Source: Breviolum minutum Mf 1.05b.01 (lineage: Eukaryota > Sar > Dinophyceae > Suessiales > Symbiodiniaceae). From it: a DNA stretch of 64,000 nt. The stretch is taken from NCBI GenBank assembly GCA_000507305.1, contig DF239811.1:1-64000 (forward strand), given 5' to 3'. The position numbers were made by a program, and so were the translations under genes. The notes under the pieces were generated by a model that was given only the letters and a program-made list of their open reading frames with translations, did not search any database and was not told where the DNA came from. Position 1 is the first letter of the stretch; each line of letters opens with the position of its first letter. Of the stretch, positions 22,012 through 33,900 are shown piece by piece.

Positions 22012-22165
22012 CTGTGCCAGGCTGATTATTCTGCATGGATGTATCCCAATTTTTCGCATCACGAAAGCCGCTTCAAACCTGGCGATGGTAGGGAAACTCA
22101 AAACACAATCCTTCAAGATCTGGAGAAACCGAAAACAACTGTTATCAGGTTGAACGGTTTGAAAG
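22012..22165 (+). CDS. candidate exon, frame uncertain
   Basis: After TTGTCACCAGCAG two frames are open. One reads AHRCARLIILHGCIPIFRIT and on to CAACTGTTATCA before GTTGAA. The other reads SPLCQADYSAWMYPNFSHHE. The first fits a phase-zero entry. I cannot decide between them. Confidence 0.35.
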
Positions 22166-22247
22166 TTGCTGTCCCAAAGCGATTGTCTCCCCAAGTGGGC
22201 TTCATAGTTTCTTTAAGAAATGCATGGTGATAATTCAAGAAAGGGGT

Positions 22248-22248
<1 letters not shown>

Positions 22249-22303
<55 letters not shown>
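22249..22303. repeat. GAT/ATG microsatellite
   Basis: A perfect run of about 18 GAT units. Confidence 0.95.
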
Positions 22304-22679
22304 TTTCGAAATTAGCGCAGCTTCCTGATTCAAAAGTAAAGGGAGTCTTTCCTCAACAACCATGAACTTGTTCATTTTCTTTGGGGGAGGAAGGACATGT
22401 GCAGGGATTTGTTTTCCGGTTTTTGATGTCGATAGTCGATAGTGATAGACATCCTTTTGTGAATTTTTTCATTGCCTCAGCACGGCCAGCCGGGATAAAA
22501 ATACCATTCTAGCTGGTGAAATTTGCTGGATTTCCATTATATTATGAATTTCAATGATTTGTTGCTTTTCAAAGGTGTGAAAAAAATCCTGCTGAAAGCT
22601 AGTAACCAAAGTCCAATCACCAGCAATCACCATCAATCACCTTATTCTGAACACTTACAAGAAATCAAGGCTTCTACAG

Positions 22680-22772
22680 TCCGGTAATCTAACATAGCAA
22701 CTGAAACATGGACCCTGAATGAAGATGTATGTCCTATTGTTAAACATGGTGGGATTTTCCAGCCAGCTAAAT
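22680..22772. mobile_element. introner-like element, degenerate
   Basis: CCGGTAATCTAACATAGCAAC followed by the family phrase GAAGATGTATGTCCTATTG. The right arm is degraded to CCAGCCAGCTAAA. Confidence 0.6.
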
Positions 22773-22820
22773 ACCTGAACTTCTCAAGGTTAAGGGTCCC
22801 CACCAAAACACCACAACCAG

Positions 22821-22940
22821 GTGTCCGGATGAGCGTCAGTCGGAGCCATCCAAGCTTGAATGGAGCCGGGTCCATCTCAGACTTGCCACCAGGGGGGTCG
22901 TTTCAAGGAACGGCTCTTCAAACAGGCCTAGGTTCCTGAG
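22821..22940 (+). CDS. candidate internal exon, unidentified gene
   Basis: Between CACAACCAG and GTGTGT. The frame that avoids a stop at the donor reads CPDERQSEPSKLEWSRVHLR, LATRGVVSRNGSSNRPRFL. It leaves two bases. A second open frame ends in a stop at the donor. Function unknown. Confidence 0.5.
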
Positions 22941-23206
22941 GTGTGTTTGTGAATTTCTTTGGCTGGAATTTGTTGATAAGACATAGATAGATTTTGCGTG
23001 ACTTAAGAATTCTTAAGAAAATATTACATCATGTATTTTCATACTGTTGATGGTTCAGAAATCCCCAACAAAAACCCTTTAGTTTGGATGTTGCTCAAAA
23101 ACCCTGTAAATCATAGGATAACCCTACCTTTCCCTCAACGGGTTATATTCGGCGAGGCTGCGTCGTCGGAAATTTTCTGGTTCCGGGAGTTGATAAATCA
23201 ACCAGT

Positions 23207-23402
23207 ACCAGATGATTCAAAATGACCTTGTTACCTCCTCTAGGTGGTGGTTTCAAATATTTTGTATTTTCATCCCTATTTGGGGAAGATTCCCATTTTG
23301 ATTAATATTTTTCAGATGGGTTGAAACCACCAACCAGTCCTAGTTGGAGGTCAACCTTGGAAAGGGTTACAAAAAAACCATCGGCACCAGCAGCATTGCC
23401 AG
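23207..23402 (+). CDS. candidate exon pair split by an introner-like element
   Basis: The segment before the element reads YQMIQNDLVTSS and ends CTCTAG. After the element the same phase reads PSWRSTLERVTKKPSAPAAL before GTATGA. The flanks without the element align with 26827-26940, where the reading is QVIQCDHFIPQLEVTNNLKK. Frames after the junction differ between the copies, so the coding status of one or both copies is uncertain. Confidence 0.45.
23241..23337 (+). mobile_element. introner-like element acting as a complete intron
   Basis: Starts GTGGTGGTTTCAAA and ends TTGAAACCACCAACCAG, a terminal inverted repeat in which GT is the first and AG the last dinucleotide. The middle has TATTTTCATCCC and TAATATTTTTCAGATGGG, shared with copies at 9655, 25006, 28664, 44486 and 55474. 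A related segment lacking the element lies at 26827-26940. Confidence 0.75.
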
Positions 23403-23622
23403 GTATGAATGTTGTTTTTTGTTTCTCCATTTGTTTTTTTGTTTTTTTTGAATGGCAAGGAACCCTGGAAAACTAACATGATGGAACCTAAAATCACCCT
23501 AGTCCAACCAAAACCTCCAGTATTAAAATGTGATGCCTGGGAAATGTGATCCCTGAATCACGTGATACGGCGGTCCGGGCTACAAACCCATGACTTTGTG
23601 TTCCATCCGTTGATTTTTCCAG

Positions 23623-23780
23623 GGTTTCTGTGCCCGTGGCCAATGTTTCCACACCGAGGTGAGTGGTACAGTGCTGCGCATTGATAGTCCCAGTGAGGGA
23701 GGCTTCGTGACGGCACCTTGGCATCAAGTGTTCACCACGTTGATGAAGCTTCGGGAGTCCAAAGATGATGGCAATTACAG
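23623..23780 (+). CDS. candidate internal exon, Cys/His-containing, unidentified
   Basis: It follows GATTTTTCCAG and ends before GTCAGG. The phase-zero frame runs 52 codons: GFCARGQCFHTEVSGTVLRI, DSPSEGGFVTAPWHQVFTTL and MKLRESKDDGNY. The FCARGQCFH start recalls a short zinc-binding turn but is not enough to name it. Two bases are left over. An element of the GGTGTTTCC family (23786-23893) begins right after the donor. Confidence 0.6.
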
Positions 23781-23785
23781 GTCAG

Positions 23786-23893
23786 GGGGTTTCCTAAAAT
23801 GGTGGGTTTCCCCAACAACTATTGGTTTTTCCTACTAAAAATGACCATTTTGTTTTTTTTTTGGGTACCACCATTTTAGGAAACACCCATATA
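23786..23893. mobile_element. introner-like element, GTTTCCTAAAATGGTGG family
   Basis: GGGGGTTTCCTAAAATGGTGG pairs with CCACCATTTTAGGAAACACC. Relatives at 36351-36468 and 41656-41763 share the central GGTTTTCCATTA-like phrase. It starts six bases inside the intron following the exon that ends at 23780. Confidence 0.75.
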
Positions 23894-24840
23894 AGTACTG
23901 TATCGGTTGTTTGTTTCATGTCCAGAAAACCATAGGCCAAAAACATCTGAATCGAAAATTTGGACGCATGCTGGATAGATGTACCACAAAAGGCATTTGC
24001 ATTTTGGACATGTTTGGACCCTCTTGGTAGCCATACAGAAGTAGTCTAGTATATTTAGATGTACTGTGCCAAGATAGAAAGGTCAGAGGAAGGAAGCATG
24101 ATCAAACCAATGCCATTTAGTTGACAAGGTGTGAAGCCACCTTCTTTTTGGTGATGGCCACTCTCAAGTTTGGTGATGGCCAACCGGTGCTACAAATGAG
24201 AGGTCCTATGCATTGAGATATTTCCATCCTTAGCTTTTATTCATCTCCAGAAAATGGCATTGTAAGCAAAGGATCTTAGGGTAGCCGACCTTCAGTATTT
24301 ACAGCTTAGCTTCACCTGCAGCTTCTGGATCAAGTGCGACCCACCAAAAAAAAGAAGTGGCCTGATGATGCAAAGAGACCTGGTACCACTCCACCAAAAC
24401 TTACATAGACGAGTTACTGGTACAGCAGATGTGGGGGGTATGTTTTTTGTTGAGGGAGCCCTCTAGGTTGCCTTTCAAAGAAGAGCATGTGAAGCTATGA
24501 AGCAATGATGTTGCATCATTTCAGGATATGTTTTATTTCTTTGAGGTAAAAGGAGTGCGCAGTATGTGCGGTCCACGAATCTTGCAATTCTTTAACCATC
24601 TCACAACTCAGGAAATCAGTCAACTTTTCCGGAGATTGCTTTCCCCTCCAAACTAGGGAGTGATTCTGAAATAATGAAGGCTCATCCAACCACAACCTGT
24701 GGCTTCTCGTTTTTCTTACACTTAACTCAGAAAGGACTAGTGTAATCAAAATCTCTTCCAAAAAAACTCACCTCACTATCAATTTATGTCCAAAAACAAA
24801 AAAATGAAAAACCACAACAAAACTCCTCACATCCAACGCC

Positions 24841-24955
24841 ATGGCATGGCGGAACCCGCTGCTATTTTCGTGCTTTTTTTCGCCCGCCTTGCTGGCCCCG
24901 GCAGAACCCACCAAACCCACGGGGCCCCGGCCTGTGATCTTCAGTAGTGATCCAG
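24841..24955 (+). CDS. nucleoside hydrolase exon 1 with signal peptide
   Basis: ATG at 24841 begins MAWRNPLLFSCFFSPALLAP, then a Pro-rich spacer and PVIFSSDP. The last base G plus GC of the exon at 26009 makes the Gly of DPGIDD. The small AxA before EPTKP fits a signal-peptidase site. Upstream sequence is also open for a few codons, but this ATG gives a complete leader. Confidence 0.8.
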
Positions 24956-27900
24956 GTAGCGGGATGAAGTTGAGAGATCCTGTTGGTGGATAAACTTGTT
25001 GCTAGATGGTGTTTTTCCCAAAAAATTGGGGAAATGATTCGATCCAATTTGACGAGCATATTTTTTGGAGATGGGTTGAAACCATCTCGGTTGAGTTTGA
25101 TTCGTTTGGTTTCAAATGGTGGATGTCACTTTGTTGACTGCAAGTTATATAAATGTGTGTGTTTGTTTTTTCCCTACAAAGGAATCCCCTTTTGTTGAGT
25201 TTTTGGGATCCAGCATGCAGCATCTCGGTCTGGTTTTTTCATATGTGTATACGGATTATTTCTGATTATATATCATTACCCTCATCTTCCAGTTCCCTAT
25301 ATATTTGGAACCAAGGCTCCCAATTGCCAATATATTAAGTAACTTGACCCTGGTTCCAAATAAATAGGGAACTGGAAGATGAGGGTTATATACATACTTT
25401 GATACACTTCCAATTACCTAATCAAGGGAGAGCCAGTATCTCTCTACTGGTGTTTTTCAAATTGGATGTAGCCTTGCCAGAATTTGATGCCACTATCCTT
25501 TTTGTCAGGATATTGAATTGCAAGGGCCTTCCATTCCATTCGCGGTGTACGCTAATTTTAAGAATTGGAAGGGCGGCCACATGCTTGGACCCACAGCACT
25601 GGTTGGACAACCGCCATTCACAAACTGTTAGTTTGCATGTCTTTAATGTACAGAAACACTCTTGTAAACTAACATTGCGCAATGGAAAATCAAGATGTAT
25701 GAAGGTGTATTTCCTATTGAACATGGGAAGATATTCCACTGCTATATTAGTTTACCAGAGGGTACCACAATTTTCGGGTTCATGCCACTTTGCTCGAGGG
25801 TTTTACCTCATCGTTTTTCAAAAAATCAGCCAACTATCGCTCCATAGGAGGCGATCGATTTGTATGTCTGGTATTTTTTTTCCTGAAACTAACAGCAAAC
25901 GCCCCTGAAAATATTGGAAAAGCATCCATTTTTAGGGGCGTTTGCTGTTAGTTAGTCGTCAACCCATCTTCAACCCCATCGACTCAACGAAAATTCGTTT
26001 GCCGAAAGGCATCGATGATTCCATCGCATTGCTTTTAGCATTAGCTTCTCCAGAGCTTGATGTACGTGCTGTTTGTACCATGGCCTAGGAGTCAGCACTG
26101 GTGGGATCCATGGTCTCCGGGGTTGTTGGGATGTTGGGATGTTACCATCTCTTCGAAGTAGCTGTTTGTCCGGCTTGGTTTTTCCCGTATACCGTCGTGA
26201 ATTTTCTGGAATGAGACCCTATTTGATATGAATAAATCCATCATGACTTTCTTACGCATGCTAAGTTTGATTCCAATAGTTGTTTGCCACATTGGCACAT
26301 CGGCAGACACCGGTGTGCCCCATGTTTCACTCGCTCCAAGGCATTAACTTTGGTTCGCTTTTCAACACATCACACATGGTTTCCTGGTGGTTTCGCTGAT
26401 GGAAGAGGGGCAAGGGGCAGGTTTCCAAAAAACCAAGGGAGTTTACACCCCTGAAGATGAACACGGAACATAATTCCCTGGAGGTTTGTTTCAGATCATT
26501 TTCCTTTCTTTTCATGGGTGATTTGTAGGTTCCAGCCGTTAATCTTCCAGGGTGTACACATATAATCAATATGTATATTGTTGGATCAACCTTTCTCACT
26601 CCAGGATGGAGGGTCGAAAAACCACCAGGATGAGATCTTACAAGTTTTAGGAAAGAGAATCCCTATAATAACTATAAACCTTTCAATTTTGCGACATGGC
26701 ATCCTGGGGGGGGCGCCGTAGATCACTAAGGGTTAATAATATATTTGATTACAGCTCACAGAGGTGTGAGGGATACCACAGCTTGGGGGGGTAAAGGAGT
26801 GCGCCAGCAACACTGTGATGTGTATATATACCAGGTGATTCAATGTGACCATTTTATTCCCCAGTTGGAGGTCACCAACAACCTGAAAAAAGGGTCACGT
26901 GAAAACACCATCCCAAAAAGATCACCAGCAGAATTGCCAGGTATAGATATAGATAGATACATGTATCCTATCTCACTATATCCCACTTTAAATCAAGATC
27001 TTGTTGAACACCACCCAATTTAATCAAAGAAACACCATGGTTTGGGACCTTAGCTGCCTGCGGTCGTGCGTTCGTGATCGTGTGTCGTGCGATCGCTGTC
27101 GTGCGTTCCCGCTCGTAGAAATGGAATTTCGCCAATGCGTTTGTTTTCCTTCAGAGAATGCATTCGACAAATTTGATGATAGTACGGATCACCCTTGACA
27201 AGATGCATTCTCTGAACTTGGAAAAAACGCATCTGGNNNNNNNNNNNNNNNNNNNNNNNNNNNNNNNNNNNNNNNNNNNNNNNNNNNNNNNNNNNNNNNN
27301 NNNNNNNNNNNNNNNNNNNNNNNNNNNNNNNNNNNNNNNNNNNNNNNNNNNNNNNNNNNNNNNNNNNNNNNNNNNNNNNNNNNNNNNNNNNNNNNNNNNN
27401 NNNNNNNNNNNNNNNNNNNNNNNNNNNNNNNNNNNNNNNNNNNNNNNNNNNNNNNNNNNNNNNNNNNNNNNNNNNNNNNNNNNNNNNNNNNNNNNNNNNN
27501 NNNNNNNNNNNNNNNNNNNNNNNNNNNNNNNNNNNNNNNNNNNNNNNNNNNNNNNNNNNNNNNNNNNNNNNNNNNNNNNNNNNNNNNNNNNNNNNNNNNN
27601 NNNNNNNNNNNNNNNNNNNNNNNNNNNNNNNNNNNNNNNNNNNNNNNNNNNNNNNNNNNNNNNNNNNNNNNNNNNNNNNNNNNNNNNNNNNNNNNNNNNN
27701 NNNNNNNNNNNNNNNNNNNNNNNNNNNNNNNNNNNNNNNNNNNNNNNNNNNNNNNNNNNNNNNNNNNNNNNNNNNNNNNNNNNNNNNNNNNNNNNNNNNN
27801 NNNNNNNNNNNNNNNNNNNNNNNNNTTTGTTTCTGTCTACCAAAAGTGCAGACTTATCAAATGCATTTTCCGAACTAATGTAAACGCATCCAACACCCTT

Positions 27901-30900
27901 GCAATGAAATATTGGGAAAACATATTGCCCCACTTGTGGATGCGTTTTCCGGGGCCCTGTAAATGCATTCGTGTTTATCATCACCCCAAAACATCAACCT
28001 TTTCAATTGCGTTCGGGCCCTGCGATCGTATCGTGCGATCCTGATCGTGCGTTCCTGCGTTTGCGTTTGGGGGCGCCTAAGTTTGGGACCCATTTTCCAT
28101 TGAACCATGACGAGCATGGGAAGAGTATCAAGTGCAGGTCAACGTCAATGTGCAATTGAAGTGTCTCCTTAATTGAGGTAACAACAAGAGCCACACCATT
28201 ATATTTTTCTTGCTATGACTAGGTCAATGGAAACTTTTTGGAGACAAATTTTTTGAGTGTCTTTATTTGGATAAGTGGAGCATATCGTTTTGTCCAAGTG
28301 ATGATTTGTGAAACCAACATTTTCTCCAGGAACCGAGGGGTGTTTTTTCTTTTGTCAGAAAGACCTTGGGTGTCACACCCTGAGAAAGTCTTCTGTTGGC
28401 TCCAGGTCACGACCCCGGCAAACAAAGAATGGAGAATAGTCAATTAATAGTCGTTCTGTGACCTCAGGAGTCAGAAGAGTTGGAGGGAGAAAAATCCTCC
28501 AAAACAAGAATGTTGGGCATTTTCCCCTCCAACTTTTAGTGGGATCCCTCCTTGAAGTTTAGTTTGGGCATTTTCTAGTCATTTTTCATGTCATTTCTCA
28601 AGGTCGTGATTTTACACACAAAAAAACATGTTTGCATCCCAAACTTTTGAGCGCTCAGGGGGAAATGATCCAATTTGACTAATATTTTTCAGATGGGTTG
28701 GTTCAACCACCAACTAGCCAACTGTTCACATCTACATTTTGTGGTATTTTTTTTGGGCAAAGTCAAGGACAACAACTCTAGGCCATTTGGTACCGAAACT
28801 TCCACATAGTAATTACGCGGCGAGGCGGTCCTCAACTACCGCAATACTTGGAGGATCATCCTAGGCCTTGTAAGTGGCTATTAACTCTGCTTAGTAAGTC
28901 CCCTAACTTGGGGTTGTTCCGATGTTCCCCTTCCAAATGGCCGTTTCATGGCTTATGAATGGGGGTTACTAGCTAGTTACAAGTCCTCGGATGATCTTCC
29001 AAGTACTTCCTGCTCCTCCATGGGTTTTCCTCCATTTCTCCAGGCTCAGAATGCTTTGAGTGTGCTGACGTTAGCCGGGCGTAGCGACATCCCAGTGTAT
29101 TTGGGAGCCACGCTACTTGACACCAAGTCGTCAGGTGGTGGTTAACAAGAACAGATGGGGGAGGGGATTTTTGACCACAAAGCCTTAGTGGTTGGTTTGT
29201 GTGGTGTGTTTGTTTTTGGGTTTCAATATGGAAGGGTCATCATGATATATGGAATCATACTGAATGTTCCAAAGGAGATTCACCATTTTGGCATGAACTA
29301 GTCAATGCCTGTGAGTTGGTTGAGATGCTTCTTTGTTTCAAAATCCGTCGTTGGAAGGGAATGTGGAATGGATGAATGTATATCATATGGTAAATCGATC
29401 TGCAATATATCATTTACAAATTATATACACAGGAGAAATTCATAGAACATCCTTTTTTCAGAGTTTCAAAAACGGTCCAACCATTTCTTCTCATATATTA
29501 TATGTACCCCTGGAGAACCTAGACATTTCAAATGATAAAAGAAGTAACTCATGATTTCCAGGCCCTCTCCCCCCCCCCCCCACCGTTTTTTCCAACCGGA
29601 GCCCATGACACTCCTAAAACGCTAAGGGCACCATTATCGCAAGCATATCATGACTTGGGCGGTCCATTATTTCATGGCAAGGATGGTTTGGGAGGCGATA
29701 CTTGGGTGGAAGTTGCCAGCTGAAAGGTGTAAGGAATTAACGGAAAACCCGCAGAAATATGTTTTTTTTGAGTGGATTTTGACTTAAAGAATCTTTGAAC
29801 AAATCCTTTAAATGTCTTGAATGAAAACGCCAGGTACTTTCTATGACATTATGATTAGCTTCAATCGTCAGTTGTCTATTTTGTTGATGTGCATCTATTC
29901 TATTATCTATTGTTCATGGTGCATAATAACATTTTTGTTAATGCGTAACGATCTGCATGTTTGAATATACATCTTTATCTCTCTGTTTACACTTGCATAT
30001 TCAGTTGATCCACCTTCTACTACTCTGTCTTCAATATATCTCTACACATTTCTTCCAAACAAACATGTTGTAGTGGAACATGTGTTCCACCAAAGGAATA
30101 GCAAGACTATTGGGTCGCGAATCTACAAAGAAAACCTTCGAGTTCAGTGATTTACATTCCGGTAAAACTAACATAGCTGGCTGGAAAATGGGTCCCTTGA
30201 AGATGCTATATGCATATATTTCCTCGCCACTATTGCGCCACATGTTCACCAGAATGAACTTTTTGTCTTTGCAAAAAATACGTCCAACAGTCCTCCTTCA
30301 ACACCGGGAAAAAAAGCAAGTTATGATTCACCCCTCATGTTTTTATGGCTCACTCCTGACCCTACACAAAGAAAAAACCTACTGCTGATGGTTCAGAAAT
30401 CCCCAACAACCACCGTTTGGATGTAAAAGAACCCTTGTAAATAATGGGATAAATTACCAACCTCAACCCGCAGGTGTTGAGCCTCCACCCGCGGCGGCTT
30501 CCGTGAACACGTCGCGGCATGCGGCCGAGGTCATTGTGGAAGAGTGCCACTTGGACCCGTGAATTCCCGGATCCCAAGCAGGATCCGTCTATGGTATATT
30601 TGGCTACATTTTTACTGTAAAAATCAATGAAATGGAGGTAAAAATACACCATACCATGGGGGGTTTTTTAAGGGGATGGTTGTTTCTGCTAGGGGGGATC
30701 CTTTTTTCCTTCTTTCTTTAATGGGATTATGATATGATATGGTCTATTATAACCACCCGTATCGACTACTGTCACGTGGGTTGATGGGACTTTGAATGAA
30801 TGTATTATGTAGATGCTATCCGATTGCGTTGAAAGAGAGATCCGGTTGACCAGTTGATATGGATAGCAAGAACCATGCTTACTACTTTTCAAGCAAAGAA

Positions 30901-33900
30901 TTTTGATTGGTGCAGCATAGTTTTATCTATCAGCAGTATGAGCTATAGCGTACTCCCCGTTCAGTACAGCATTGGCAGCATGGGTGGGATAAGACCAAAA
31001 CAACCGTTACCGGGTTGCGGTGACTTTTCACCCGGGCACATATCTTGATAAGGTGTTTGAAGTATTGTCTTTGGTCGTAAGGATTGGATGGTATGATTTA
31101 TTGCCAGAGTTTTGGGGTAGCCATTTGCAGTTTAAGGGGTATCAATGGTCGCCTTTTTGAGTTTATATACATGTATAACAAGGAGTGCACATTTTGAAGC
31201 TAGCAAGAAGGATTCCGGTTACATCTTAGGTTCTCACTGCAAAATGATGTCGGAGCATGTGTGATGAAATCCGATCATTCTACACAGATCCCAATATTCA
31301 GAATAGGATCATATGTATATATATATATACATGTCTATATATATACACAATATGTATCTGTATATATATTTACACACACACACATCCATCATTCCATCCT
31401 AGCTGATCGCTTCTGAATTTGAAAAGATAGCATGTCATAATCATGATGAAGGGTTTTTGGAATCAATCATCTATGCGAAAAGCTCCATCTTGCAGGTGAT
31501 CCTAATTTTCCCTTACAGCTTTTTTGAACTCAGTATGTACTCCCTTGTTTAGCAGGCGAAAAGGCTGACATTTTTGAAAACCGCAGCACCTTACCTTCCC
31601 CTAAATACCAAGGTCGGAGGCACACGCGGCCCTTGTTGATTTCCTTGGCACCGTTGACCAACGTGGCATTAGCCTTGAATTTGGAACCTAAATTACCACA
31701 GCTTTGTCCAGTACCTTGGGATGAACAAGAAAACATGACCAACATGGCACCTGGATCCAGGGGGTTTTACGTGCCTTTAGGTGTGGTTTGGAGGTTTAGT
31801 TCATGTAGGGTCATGTGGACATAATTGCATGGTGAAACATTTGGTTGGGGGATGATGGTCAAGGTTGCTTTCAGGTGATGGGTTGAAAAGGAAAGCTTGG
31901 ATGGGGCGAGGCTATGCAAGACATCAATCAACTAGGTGACCATTTGGAATGTTTAAACTCTAACGCGTAGGAAAGTATTGACGCTATTGGAGTTTTGAGT
32001 TTGCTTCGTGTATACATAGATTCTAGGCAATTTATAACGACCTCAGCCGAGGTCACCTTAAATTGTGGTTTAGTAAGGGACTCCTACCCAAAATGGCCTT
32101 AGTTCATGTTAAGCATTTATTATAAATTGCCCAGATAGATATGAAGGAAGGGTGACTCAAAAAACAACGACAAGTTCTCTCATCTCTCGACTGGCATGTG
32201 TAAGTCTCGACCTGTAGTACATACTGCAAGTTCCCAGGAAGTAGGTCGAAAATTCGCAAGCATGCACGTCCCGTGCATGCCCATACACCCGTGGCCTCCG
32301 CAGGATGGCAATATTCATCAATATTCCAAAGTTGTGCTCGCTTACAACTGGGATGAACAAGAGTTTCCACTGCTATTGGTCAAGACTCGTCAAGACTACA
32401 GGCCTTTCACAAATCCATACGTTTTCGCACAAAAAATGAACCCATTCCTCCAGGAATTTGGGGCGTTTCCTTGTGTTGAGACATAACCCACATATCCTTG
32501 AATGATTTCTGGGAATGGATTTGCATTGAGGATCTCTTCTTGATGGGTGGAACTATCATGGCACCAGGAAATGTAGGTTCCCTTTCAGAGGCCGGGGGGC
32601 AGGAAATTGCAGAGAAACTGCACCAGGGGTGGTCAAAGGGAGCTGATAGTTGAGTGTTTTGTTGTTGGGGTAGGAACAAAGAAATACCATCTATATATAT
32701 ACAGTACCCTCTTGTACTTCAACAAAAAAGAACCCCCCCTATAATGTTTGTTTGAAGACTTCTGGAACCCCCCACCCCATTTTTTTTTTGAAGAGATACC
32801 AGTTTGAACCATTTATGCAAGCCACCCTTTTTTTTGTTTGAAGAGATGCCAGCATCATATAAACATGCTTGCAGTCTTAGGGGAGTATCTTCAACTGTGG
32901 GATTTTTGAATCGAGAAGTCAGTCATGGAGGTTTGGTTCAGAATGATTTTGCGTTTAAACAAATGGGGTGATTTTCAGGTTCCAGCAATTAATTTTTTGA
33001 GGGGTGTAGGGAATTGACCACCCTTTTTTAAGGCAAGGAAAACCATGGGTCAATACTCCAATTTGCTAGGTAGGAGTCTGACACGTTCAAGCACCAAAAT
33101 CATGACCATCTAGTGAGTGCAACGAGGTTGCATGGCGTGTCACTTAAGATGATTGGCATCCCCCAAAAACTTTTCAGACATTTTTCAGGAGCTTGGTAAA
33201 TGTCTAGTGAAACAGGTTTTTTTCAATCAAAATTCAAGGGTAATAATATGTTGATCATCTTACCACTCACCCACTTGGCCGTTGGCCAACCATGTGCCTA
33301 TAAGTTTTTTGAACATCCCAGTGATCCAATCTTCAACCCCTTTGCAAGGCCAACATTGCCAACGACCCCGAAGCAGCGGCGCGTGTCTTTGCCGCGGGCT
33401 TCAATACGCATGTCGCGGGGTTGGATGTGACCATGGCAACATGGTGCGGCACACCCAGAAAAACCTGAGATGTTTGCTATCATCAATGCAGGCATATGGC
33501 AATCTGAAGATGTCTTATTTGACGGGGATTTGGAACCTCATGAATTGTTTGTTCAAACAAATTGATGATTCATGATTCTTGTTGGGCTTCCAGCTGTTCG
33601 TTTTCGGGTTTCGGATTGTATGTTACCTTCTACTCTTTTTGCCCCTTGGACGTGAGACCTTTCGCAGTAGACGGCTCTCAAATTCTTTTGGTCCTGCAAC
33701 CTAGGAAGGTGTTAAAGAAAGATCGCAGGATGCCACACCCATCCACACCCCAAACATTAAATTGAAAGGAAGCAATTTCCACATTTTAGAGCATTGTAGT
33801 CCATGACAGTCTTGGATTCTGTGAACTAAGGGTTTTGGTTTCTTGCCTTGGTACACCCATTTGTTTGGAATTTTCTTCTATTCGTATGGCATTTTCAGGT

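Noticed and set aside
27151-27984. Long open frames across 27.2-28.0 kb
   Set aside because: They consist mainly of undetermined bases.
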